DNA of 64,000 bases, from assembly GCF_000004075.3 (NCBI RefSeq), contig NC_026661.2:18566307-18630306 (forward strand), read 5' to 3'. The position numbers were made by a program, and so were the translations under genes. The first letter of the stretch is position 1. The number at the start of each line of letters is the position of its first letter. Below are positions 26,076 to 35,706 of the stretch, in pieces. Source of the DNA: Cucumis sativus. Its lineage: Eukaryota; Streptophyta; Magnoliopsida; Cucurbitales; Cucurbitaceae. The notes beneath the pieces are model-generated. The model saw only the letters and a program-made list of their open reading frames with translations, was not told the origin of the DNA and made no database searches.

Positions 26076-26569
26076 CATAGACGAATTTAGTATAAGTCCA
26101 AGGGACTCTTCCTCCACTATTTTGCTAAGCTTGTAATTCTTGAAGACCAGCTTCAAAATTAAATCATTGATGTGCGTTCAGATAATATGTTTGCTGAGTT
26201 AACAAGTATTTGCGATTTTTCTCAAAAAAATGGTGATAACAGCTAAAGATAAAGTCTACCATTAGTTTATTGGTTGCCGTGGAAAGAACATTTTCTGTTA
26301 TGAGCATTATAAAGATTCAATTGTGCAATCGAATAAGAGACCAATAAATGAATGATTGCCTTAGCTTGTAACAGGTATTGAGGGAGATTTATTTGATAAG
26401 ATAGATAATGAAGTTATTATGTATCAATTTCAAAATATGAAATCTCGTAGAGAACAATTGTGATATCTAAAAATCAGTACATATATTAATTTTTAGAACC
26501 ACTCACTTATAAATGATTTTAACTAAACTATAAAGTCTCATATCAATAAATTTTCTGGATCCGCTACTG
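26076..26569 (+). mobile_element. Degenerate, internally deleted hAT element (ZMYM1-like transposase remnant)
   Basis: The interior (about 26135-26463) encodes, with stops and frame changes, the C-terminal dimerisation region of a plant hAT transposase of the zinc-finger MYM1-like group: recognisable pieces are DQLQN, IIDVRSDNMFAELTSICDF, VERTFSVMSIIKIQLCNR and FQNMKSRREQL. The right end reads outward as CAGTAGCGGATCCAG, close to the common hAT terminus CAGTGGCGGATCCAG; the left end CATAGACGAATTTAG differs from that mostly by C-to-T and G-to-A changes, as expected of methylated decay. It is flanked by TACTTGAC (left) and TACTTGAA (right), a 7/8 match to an 8-bp hAT target duplication. The duplicated copy at about 31560 lacks the insertion. 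Confidence 0.7.
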
Positions 26570-26589
26570 TACTTGAATTAACACAAAGT

Positions 26590-26950
26590 CGGAGAGCTCT
26601 TTCATGGTATTGCGAAGTCATCCATAAGTCATATAGAGGTCCTCCATGTGGGAGTTGTTAGGTCTTCCAAATGACCATTAGGTCTTTTATGAATTTTTTG
26701 AGGTTCTTTATAGAACTTGTTTTGATCCTCAATAAGTCCTCTTGAGTTAGGTCCTTTTATCGAACATTTAGGACCTTTATAGATTCTACTGAGGTTGTTT
26801 TCTATGAATCTTTTAAAGTGCTCTATTAGACTCCTATGTCATCTATAAGAGTCATGTGACTGTTAGTCTTTCATTGGTTATGTAAGGTCCTTTATGATGC
26901 TTGATCAAATCCATCTAGATTGGTTTTCTAATGACATGATTGGTTGTTGA
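26590..26950. repeat. Degenerate minisatellite upstream of the repeat-protein gene (copy A)
   Basis: Many imperfect recurrences of a roughly 25-35 base phrase like aggtcctccatgggtct / gttaggtc. A similar array lies at 31590-31940 upstream of the decayed paralog. Both end in a shared tail resembling agattggt..c.tgattggttgtt. Confidence 0.55.
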
Positions 26951-27588
26951 TCAAACATGAATCCGTCTAGCCTTTGGCTATCCATCTCGAATCTCCTATA
27001 CTTCTCTAAACTCTTGACCTTGACTAGTCTTAGTAAGTCTACCTATAACACGTTTTATGTTTTATCAATCATGCAAACAATAATATTTCTAAAATTAAAA
27101 TTATATGACTTAAGGTTCTAGATGTTAGGGCTTATTGAAAAACTATTTTGAATTAAACCTTAGTTTCCTTCCCTATACTTTTATGTATTCATTCCACTAA
27201 TTTTGAAGCATTTCTTCCTATTCACATTAAATACCCTTTTAGTCCTTTTTATAACATTATTAACTTTTTATAATATCAATTAGTAAAAACCTAATATAGG
27301 ACAATTATTATTTTTAGTTAATGAATAAGGTTTAAGGTTAAAAAAATTACAAAAATTTGAAATTTATTGATTCAAAACCACTAAAAAAGGAAAAAGAAAA
27401 GACAATTGGGCAAAACATATGTGCTCTTATTAGAAAGTTCTAAATATAGTGTTTCCATAAAAAACCAAATAAATAAATAAATAGGATTCCAAACGGCAAA
27501 CACCCACACATGTTTCCTATTTCCTAATCATCGTCTTTGAAACTAGCTGCTTTTCTGACCTTCAACGCTTCAAGACACTCAATTACCA

Positions 27589-30509
27589 ATGTCCATTGCA
27601 ATAGGTTCCAAGCTTTTCCACACTGTTCTCTTAATGTTGGCTTGGCAATATTGTGCCAAGGTGGACGCCACATTCAAAGATGTCACTGGCTTTTTTGATT
27701 TCAACCTTGGTTCATTTGGATCAGGTGGCGCTGGAATTATGGGGGGGACGAAAAATGGTGGCTCACCGGCCAACGCTCCAGAAATGGCACCAGGTATTGC
27801 TCCTGTTGGATTTGATACTCCAACAAATAATGAAGACAGTGGAGCTTCGTCATTTGATTTCGATTTTTCTAAAAATATCAATGGTGGAGTCGATCTTTCT
27901 AATGGTGCTCACAAACTTAATCTGAAAGGGAGTGGCACACTTGATCTTTCTCATAAAGTCGATGTTTCTAATGATGGTCACAAAATTAAATTTAAAAAGA
28001 GTGGAACAATTGATGTTTCTAATGATGATCACAAATTTAATTTGAATAGTGGTGGCACAATTGATGTTTCCGGTGAAGTTGATGTTTCTAATGATGATCA
28101 CAAAGTTAATTCGAAGAAGAGTGACACAGTTGATGTTTCTAACGAGGATCACAAAACTGATTCGAAGAGTGGTGGCACAGTTGATGTTTCTCATAAAGTT
28201 GACTTTTCTAATGATGATCACAACGCTAATTTTAATAAGGGTGGCTCAGTTGATGTTTCTTATGAGGATCACAAAACTAATTCGAAGAGTGGTGGCACAG
28301 TTGATGTTTCTCATAAAGTTGATGTTTCTAATGATGATCACAACGTTAATTTTAATAAGGGTGGCTCAGTTGATGTTTCTTATGAGGATCACAAAACTAA
28401 TTCGAAGAGTGGTGGCACAGTTGATGTTTCTCACAAAGTTGACGTTTCTAATGATGACCACAAAGTTAATTTTAAGAAGGGTGACTCAATTGATGTTTCT
28501 AACGAGGATCACAAAACTAATTCGAAGAGTGGTGGCTCAATTAATGTTTCTTATGAGGATCACAAAACTAATTCGAAGAGTGGTGGCACAACTGATGTTT
28601 CTCATAAAGTTGATGTTTCTGACGAGGATCACAAAACTGATTTGAAGAGTGGTGGTACAGTTGATGTTTCTCACAAAGTTGATGTTTCTAATGATGACCA
28701 CAAAGTTAATTTTAAGAAGGGTGGCTCAATTGATGTTTCATATGAGGATCACAAAACTAATTCGAAGAGTGGTGGAACAGTTGATGTTTCTCACAAAGTC
28801 GATGTTTCTAATGATGACCACAAAGTTAATTTTAAGAAGGGTGGCTCAATTGATGTTTCATATGAGGATCACAAAACTAATTCGAAGAGTGGTGGAACAG
28901 TTGATGTTTCTCACAAAGTTGATGTTTCTAACGATGATCACAAAGTTAATTCTAAGAAGGGTGCCTCAATTGATATTTCTAACAAGGATCACAAAACTAA
29001 TTCGAATAGTGGTGGCATAATTGATGTTTCTCACAAAGTTGATGTTTCTAATGATGATCACAAAGTTAATTTGAAGAAGAGTGACTCAATTGATGTTTCT
29101 AACGAGGGTCACAAAACTAATTCGAAGAGTGGTGGCACAGTTGATGTTTCTCACAAAGTTGACGTTTCTAATGATGACCACAAAATTAATTTTAAGAAGG
29201 GTGGCTCAATTGATGTTTCTAACGAGGATCATAAAACTAATTCGAAGAGTGGTGGCTCAATTAATGTTTCTTATGAGGATCACAAAACTAATTCGAAGAG
29301 TGGTGGCACAACTGATGTTTCTCATAAAGTTGATGTTTCTGACGAGGATCACAAAACTGATTTGAAGAGTGGTGGTACAGTTGATGTTTCTCATGAAGTT
29401 GATGTTTCTAATGGTGATCATAAAATTAATTTGAAGAGTGGTGGCGATTCATTTGGTGTTTCTGGTGGTGGAGGTGGAGGTGGAGGTGGAGGTGGAGGTG
29501 GTGGTGGTGGCAGCGGCGGCCAGCAGCGGCTCATTTGGTGTTTCTGGTGATGGAATTATGAGTGGAGGTGGAGGTGGAGGTGGTGGAGGAGGAGGTGGAG
29601 GAGGAGGTGGAGGTGGAGGTGGAGTGGGGTAGCGATTCATTCGGTGTTTCTGGTAATGGAATTATGAGTGGAGGAGGAGGTGGAGGTGGAGGTGGAGGTG
29701 GTAGCGGCTCCTTCGGTGTTTCTGGTAATGGAATTATGAGTGGAGGTGGAGGTGGAGGAGGAGGTGGAGGAGGAGGAGGTGGAGGTGGAGGTGGTAGCGG
29801 CTCATTCGGTGTTTCTGGTAATGGAATTATGAGTGGAGGTGGAGGTGGAGGTGGAGGTGGAGGTGGTGGTGGCTCATTTGGTGTTTCTGGTGATGGAATT
29901 ACGAGTGGAGGTGGAGGTGGAGGTGGAGGTGGAGGTGGAGGTGGTGGTGGAGGTGGAGGTGGAAGTGGAAGTGGAAGTGGTGGCGGCTTATTTGGTGTTT
30001 TTGGTGATGGAATTATGAGTGGAAAGATTAGAGGTGGAGGTGGAGGTGGAGGCACCGTTGATGTTTCTAGTGAAGTTGATGTTTCTAAGGATGATCACAA
30101 AGTTAATTTGATGAAGGGTGGCACAATTGATGTTTCTAATGGTGATCACAAAATTAATTTGAAGGGTGGTGGCGGCTCATTTGGTGTTTCTCGTGATGGA
30201 ATTATGAGTGGAGGTGGAGGTGGAGGTGGAGGTGGAGGTGGAGGTGGTGGTGGAAGCTCAATTGGTGTTTCTGGCGATGGAATTATGAGTGGAAAGATCG
30301 GAGCTGGAGGTGGAGGTGATGACACAATTGATGTTTCTAAGGATGATCACAAAGTTAACTCGAAGAGTGGTGACGGTTTATTTGGTATTTCTGGTGGTGG
30401 AAAGATGAGAAGTGGTGGCACACTTGACGTTTCTGGTAATGGAATGATGAGTGGAAAGTTGAGAGGTAGTGGCAGCATTGGACTAGGAAGCACAGGAAAA
30501 ATTGGTTAA
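27589..30509 (+). CDS. Secreted repeat protein: DVS-DDHK repeats plus glycine-rich tail
   Basis: No known family recognised. The start codon at 27589 opens a signal peptide (MSIAIGSKLFHTVLLMLAW, cleavage likely after KVDA), then a 100-residue leader, then about 13 copies of a 40-residue module: two 17-residue units of the type DVSNDDHKVNFKKGGSI and DVSYEDHKTNSKSGGTV plus a 6-residue linker DVSHKV. After that come glycine runs punctuated by SFGVSGNGIMSGG, and a C-terminus with two or three further DDHK units ending GLGSTGKIG. The first frame is open from 27589 to 29550. The glycine tail continues in a second frame (about 29515-29635) and a third (about 29636-30509); because the same SFGVSG motif is encoded on both sides, this looks like two single-base shifts inside GGTGGA tracts, or assembly error, or splicing. 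Likely an apoplastic or wall protein by composition; function unknown. A relic paralog sits at 33049. Confidence 0.7.
27889..29445 (+). repeat. 120-bp coding tandem repeat array (about 13 copies)
   Basis: The array keeps an exact 120-bp period over most of its length (40 codons), so the reading frame is preserved. The block at 28441-28680 recurs at 29161-29400, 720 bp (six units) later, with only a few differences, including a unit variant (INVSYEDHK...TTDVSHKVDVSDEDHK) not seen elsewhere. This points to recent unequal exchange inside the array. Confidence 0.95.
29460..30260 (+). repeat. GGTGGA low-complexity (polyglycine) tracts
   Basis: Runs of GGTGGA/GGAGGT separated by short unique words encoding SFGVSGNGIMSG-like spacers; at least six runs. 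The plus strand is strongly G-rich and could form G-quadruplexes; it is prone to slippage and assembly error. Confidence 0.95.
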
Positions 30510-31454
30510 TACCATATCAAAGTTAGCAATGACAATTAGCCAATGATGGGGACTAAATCATTGCCTATCTTTCTTCTCATTCATCAATTTCTTTATTTTA
30601 TTTGAATACATACTGATTTGTCCTTTCATCATTGTGATAATTCACAATAGTTTTCATGTTAACATTTATCAAATTCTTATATTGAATAAATTAGCATTCA
30701 ATTCTACGATATTAACATTTAAATGAACGTTTGATACCATCAAAATGATCAAGGCATATGTGATTCTCTCAATTCTAACATGATAAGCAAAATTATGTTT
30801 ATCTCAATTCATGTTGGATAACGTATAAAGTAAATAATTTGAAGGGTATATCTTACAAACTTTTCTATTCAATTTAGTAACATAGCAAAGGTAAAATAGA
30901 ATTAGGTTAAAGTACAAATTTGGTTCTATGGTTCGAAAAAGTTTAGAAATTAGTTTCTATAATTTGATCAAACTTCATAAATAGTCTACATGGTTTGATA
31001 AAACCTTTATAAAAGTTCGAATATAAATGCTCCGGGAAGTAAATAAATTGAACAAGAATAAGGGGCTAACAGATCTACTACTTTAATTCCTGTTTCAAAA
31101 ATAGATAATTTTGTATCTAACTGGATAAAAGCAAGAACAAATCTATGAATAGGAGATGTTATGTGAAACTATCAATAGGCTCTCCAAGCACGTTGAAATT
31201 CAGCCAAGAGTCGCTCCCCAATTGAAACACTTAGAGGAGTTCTCGTGTCAACCACTTCCATATGTCTAGCTAACATTATACTTTGATACACTCAACTCAA
31301 TAATAAATGAGTGGAATGTTGAAAGTAGCGAGTAGTACAAAATATTTTCAGCGTACTTTTGACGAGTATAGGTTGAGTATTATGTAATTGATGCTTGGTC
31401 TTATTATTCACCTATCTTTAATTTATTGGATTGCTTTAACATTATTTGTTGGGT
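30510..31454. other. 3' flank of the repeat-protein gene and spacer
   Basis: 30511-30660 is the likely 3' UTR and matches 33497-33660 downstream of the relic. About 30895-31020 is a dispersed phrase (tttggttctatggtt..) that also lies at about 33895-33985 downstream of the relic. Nothing else seen. Confidence 0.5.
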
Positions 31455-32994
31455 GATCACGCCAGTACTTGAAATTGTAACTAGTATTTAAGTGCATCAC
31501 CCATTCTCTGGCAATTTCTTTATGAGTTTTCGATTAGAAATTTAGGCCACCACTCACTCACTTGACTTACACACAAAGTTGAAGAGGTATTCAACAACAA
31601 TGTTAAGTCCTACATACGTTTTGTAGAGGTCTTTCATGGCAAGATGCTAGGTCCTTCAAGCGTCATGCAAAGATCCTCCACAGTTGTTAGGTTTTCAATA
31701 TATCTACTAGATTCTTTATGAGTTTTGTAGAAGGTTCTTCGTGAGACTTTGTTAGGTCCTCCATGGGTCTCATAGAGTTAGGTTCTCCTTGGAAAACACT
31801 AAGTCGTTCATGGGTCTTGTTGAGAGGTTCTCGATGAGCTTTGGATAAATTTGTTATGAGTAATCTAAGGCCTCCATCATCAGATAACAAAATTCTTCAT
31901 TTGCTTGGTAGAGATTCTCCATTGCACTTGGCCAATCAGATTGGTCTCCTAGGGTAATGATTGGTTGTTAGTCGAAATTGCATAAGATCAAATTTGATTG
32001 GACTTGAGCCCATTTTTCATTAAAAGATTTAGAGAAATCACATTCTTTCCCCTTGATCATGGTTTACTTTCCTTTTTCCTTTTCCTATTTTTAATATATT
32101 ATTAATAATAACGATGAGTAAAATGGTCATTTGGACCTTACATTTATGTAAAATATTAGTCAATCTATGACGTTTCTGAAAAATTTGAGAAATTTGAGTT
32201 AATATTGTAATATGATATACCATTTAACACTATCTCACTTAAAAGACCCTTTTTCAATTTTAGTTAAATTGAGCTTCTTTTTTTTTCTTCAATTGGACAT
32301 GGCCCAAATTTAATACCAAATTAAACCAAATTATTTTATAGAGATAACAATCCCAAATATTAAATAATAAATTGAAAAATATCAAATCTCTAAAATATAA
32401 AAATATATAGCAAACTCGTCTGTTATAGACTTTTTTTACCCATTATATGCTACAATTCGTTTCTTATTGATACATTGTATTTGTATTTGTATACTCAAAT
32501 TTTTTTTTAGGCATTCCTTTGTATTGACATAAAGTACAATTATGTTCCTGTATGACATCAACTTCTTATAGTATCGATGAGCCAAAATCTACTGTTCTCT
32601 TTTGAGTTCCCATGCTTCTTCCTCCTTCAAACATCTTTGAGTTTGTTTTTTAAGAATAGATATTCCCTTTTGGATCCCTGAGTTTCCTGGTTGTTAGTTG
32701 CTGTTATTTTCTTTAAAAAAATATAACTTCTAGAAAAATAAAACTTGATATAAGTTATTTTGTTGATGTGTAAGGCTTAGACATATAACAGAGTTACCAA
32801 ATTTTGAGGTTTATTGTTTCAAGACAACTAAAAAAAAATTAAAGAAAAAGGAAAAGCAAGTGGGCAATATAGAATTTGTCAGAAATTTCTAAACATAGTT
32901 TTCCTTTGAAAAATAGGGCTTCTCATCATCCAAAAATTCCAAACACCTACACAATTTTCTTACTTAATTCTCATTTGTGAAAACAGCTTGTGCT

Positions 32995-33045
32995 CTCTCC
33001 AACTTTGACACACTCAATTGCTCTCCAACTTTGACACACTCAATT
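32995..33045 (+). repeat. 26-bp tandem duplication just upstream of the relic start codon
   Basis: The phrase ctctccaactttgacacac (25 bases in all) occurs twice with a period of 26, ending a few bases before the ATG at 33049. The intact copy at 27589 has a single version. Confidence 0.85.
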
Positions 33046-33048
33046 ACC

Positions 33049-33439
33049 ATGCCCATGACAACAGGTTTCAAGCTTTTCTATACCCTTTTCTTAGTGTTGG
33101 TCTGCTAATATTGTGCCAAGGTAGGTGCCACTAAAAACGTCGATGGCTTTTTCGACGACTATGATCGTGGGGGCGACTATGATGGATCATTTGGATCAGG
33201 TGGTGTTGGAGTTCTTACAGGCAAGAAAGATTGACACCACATCAGTTATAGAAACGACCAACCCTCCAGAATTGGCATCAAGTATTGCCCCCGTCAAGTT
33301 TGAAGTTCCAATTAATGCGGGTGACGAAGGTTTGGTGTTTGGTTTTGGAAAAATCAAGAACATTGGGAGTGAAGTTATTTATAAGGATCACGTAGTTAAT
33401 TTGAAGAATGTTGGAAGAATCGATGTTTCTCTGGAATAA
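33049..33439 (+). pseudogene. Decayed paralog of the repeat-protein gene, repeat array absent
   Basis: Aligns with the start of the gene at 27589: start codon and signal peptide (MPMTTGFKLFYTLFLVLV), YCAKV, a GFF and FGSGG leader, then PPELASSIAPVKFEVP against APEMAPGIAPVGFDTP, and a single repeat-like unit (EVIYKDHVVNLKNVGRIDVS) before a stop at 33437-33439. A TAA at 33106-33108 interrupts the signal peptide, a TGA at 33232-33234 follows, and the remainder is in the neighbouring frame, so it is probably not translated as one protein. It carries one unit instead of about 13. It could represent the ancestral short form before array expansion, later broken, or a copy that lost its array. Confidence 0.75.
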
Positions 33440-33984
33440 ATAATGGAAAGATCAAAGATGGTGGTAAAAATGGTGTAAAGGAGCCAAGGGAGAATTGTTG
33501 GATACAATATCAAAATTGGGTTAATGAGCAATGACATTAAATTCACTAGTGATGGGAATCAAATCAGACATCATACCCTTTCTCATTAAAAACATTGTTA
33601 ATGTTCTTCATTTTATTTGAATACATATTTGTCCTTTGATCATTGTGCTAATTCAAGTTTCATACTAAACAAATATTTGATGAGATCATGGCTATTGTTG
33701 TTATTATTATTATTAGTTAAAGAAGATATCAGGAAGAAAGAAAATTATTTTAATTACGTGTCGAATTCAAATAAATTGTATAACATTAACAACAATCCAC
33801 GTGTGATAACATAAACAAAAAAAAATGGAATGTATCTAATAGATATTTCATTGAAAAAATATATATAATTTCATTTAACAGCATAAAATAGAACACGTTG
33901 AATTACGAAATTAGTGCCTCTGGTTTGAAAAGTTAGAATTTAGTTCCTAAAGTTTAATAAAATTCTTAACTATTTATAAGAATT

Positions 33985-34074
33985 TTGTGGAATGTTATAA
34001 TACATACAACACACAAACACCTACAAAAATTGTGGAATGTTATAATACATACAACACACAAACACCTACAAAAA
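33985..34074. repeat. 45-bp perfect tandem duplication
   Basis: Two identical 45-bp units beginning ttgtggaatgttataatac. Intergenic; no gene context. Confidence 0.9.
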
Positions 34075-35706
34075 CACAACAAAATTTACTCATTTTCTAA
34101 GCATTCAAAATGTTGTTTATCCAATTTATCTAGAAAGCAATTGTACATTGAAATTTTCCGGCAGGGGAAAACTTAAGAAGGCTAAGACATAGATGCAAAT
34201 TCTTGAATCTAAGATTTATTGAAACATTAAGTTGAAATGAGTAATAAGAGATAAGAATTTGCATAAGATATACGACTTATGTAGCAAGTTTAAACATCAA
34301 CTACAATCTCAAGTTATAAATCATGGTTATGAGTTTAGCACCCCTTGTGTAGTTGAATTTATTTTATGGCTCGGTTTTGAAAGGAGGTTTGTTCTCTAGG
34401 CAATGGAGAGTGGTGTATGGTTAAAAATGTCAATTGAGAGAACAGTTGGAGTGGATTAAAGGAGCAGCACCAACAAAGATTCTAATTAATTTGCCTAAAA
34501 AATAACGTCATTAAGTATGAACTTGGCAGTAAAAACTTCCTTAAAATGGGAACTAATCAACAATAGCCACAAACCTAGAAGTTTGGAGATCCATTTGATA
34601 CCTTAAGAGGGTGGGTTTGGCTCAAGGAGTTGGAGTTGAGAAGTTAACTTCACTTCTCATTTGATACAAAGAGTTTGTGGCCTACGGCTATAAACATAAT
34701 TTCATATATCATATTTACTTTTTACACTATGGGCTCAACAACTACACAAACTACAAAACTTCTCATACTTGTCACCTACCAACTATACTCCTTGTTCTGT
34801 ACGTCCCTTGAAAGTTCAAATACCAAACTCATAATTTTTTTGTAGCTACCAGTAACAAGGCTAAGCGAGATGTGACATAACACACTAGTTTTGTGACATG
34901 TCAAAGAAATAAAATTTTCCTTTTTTCCTTTGACCTGAAAAAATGTCCTGAATTGTCACACCCCATCTCATATTTACACTACTGAACCTAAGATGACCGG
35001 TGAAGATGATAGACCTTGAGAGTGAAAAAGAATCTATTGTTTTGTCTATATTGTAAAGCATGCGATATAACAAACAACAAAGATCGAACAAACACATCAC
35101 TCAAAACTTTTAATCGATCATGGCACTTAAAAGTTAAAACGGTTAAACACCAAAATATACTACTCTATACTGCATTATGGCCACGTAAATAGAGACATGT
35201 AAACGTGACTAGCATAAAAAATAAATAATATATGAAGCAAAAATGAAGATTATCATTAAAGAATGGCAACACTAAAGGCAAATGACAAATTACCAGTTGT
35301 AAGCGGTATTGACTGTGAATTCAATCAATGATTTTATGGGAGAAGCCCATCTAAACCTTATGTCTATGAGTAATCCACAAAACACGGACTGGGTTCAGTT
35401 CTGATCACCAGTCTTCGATGAGGCCAGTTTTCAGCTCATAAGACTATCACCAGCACCAGGTTTCCAAGTCCGAGTCTCCATGGATGTTTTCTGCTGATAC
35501 TTTCCAAAGATAAACAAGTATGAAACAACTACATAAATGGGATAATATACAAAAATGTGCACATCTCTAATCAAACAGAAGACAACAATTGGGAGACAGA
35601 AGGAAACAAAGTTAGGAATGAACCAATAAGAGATATAACTGCTATTTCAATCAGCAGCAGAAAGAGAAACAAATAGGAAAAACAGTGCATGAAATGCTTA
35701 TCTCAA
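34075..35706. other. Intergenic
   Basis: Stretch 34590-34830 has the look of an old MITE (ggagttggagttgagaagtt ... aacaactacacaaactac) but its ends were not resolved. From about 35280 to 35706 the DNA is the probable 3' flank of SEC15B. No gene supported. Confidence 0.4.

Larger units (their letters stand above)
31455..33985 (+). repeat. Segmental duplication copy B
   Basis: In the same order as around the gene at 27589, this stretch shows the 5' flank without the hAT insertion (31455-31567), the degenerate minisatellite (31590-31940), the promoter (about 32800-33048 resembling 27355-27588), the gene relic (33049-33439), the 3' UTR (33497-33660) and the distal phrase (33895-33985). Divergence is large, so the duplication is old. 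Confidence 0.7.

Noticed and set aside
27653-29365. Long alternative-frame readings through the 120-bp array (MFLTKLMFLMMTTK-type) on both strands
   Set aside because: Shadows of a perfect 120-bp coding period; the chosen frame has the signal peptide and hydrophilic repeat.
29449-30055. Minus-strand proline-rich frames (PPPPPP runs)
   Set aside because: Antisense of the GGTGGA tracts; no signal peptide or extensin motif and no independent support.
34960-35170. tgtcacaccccatctc phrase, resembling a retroelement border
   Set aside because: Single short phrase without a matching second end.
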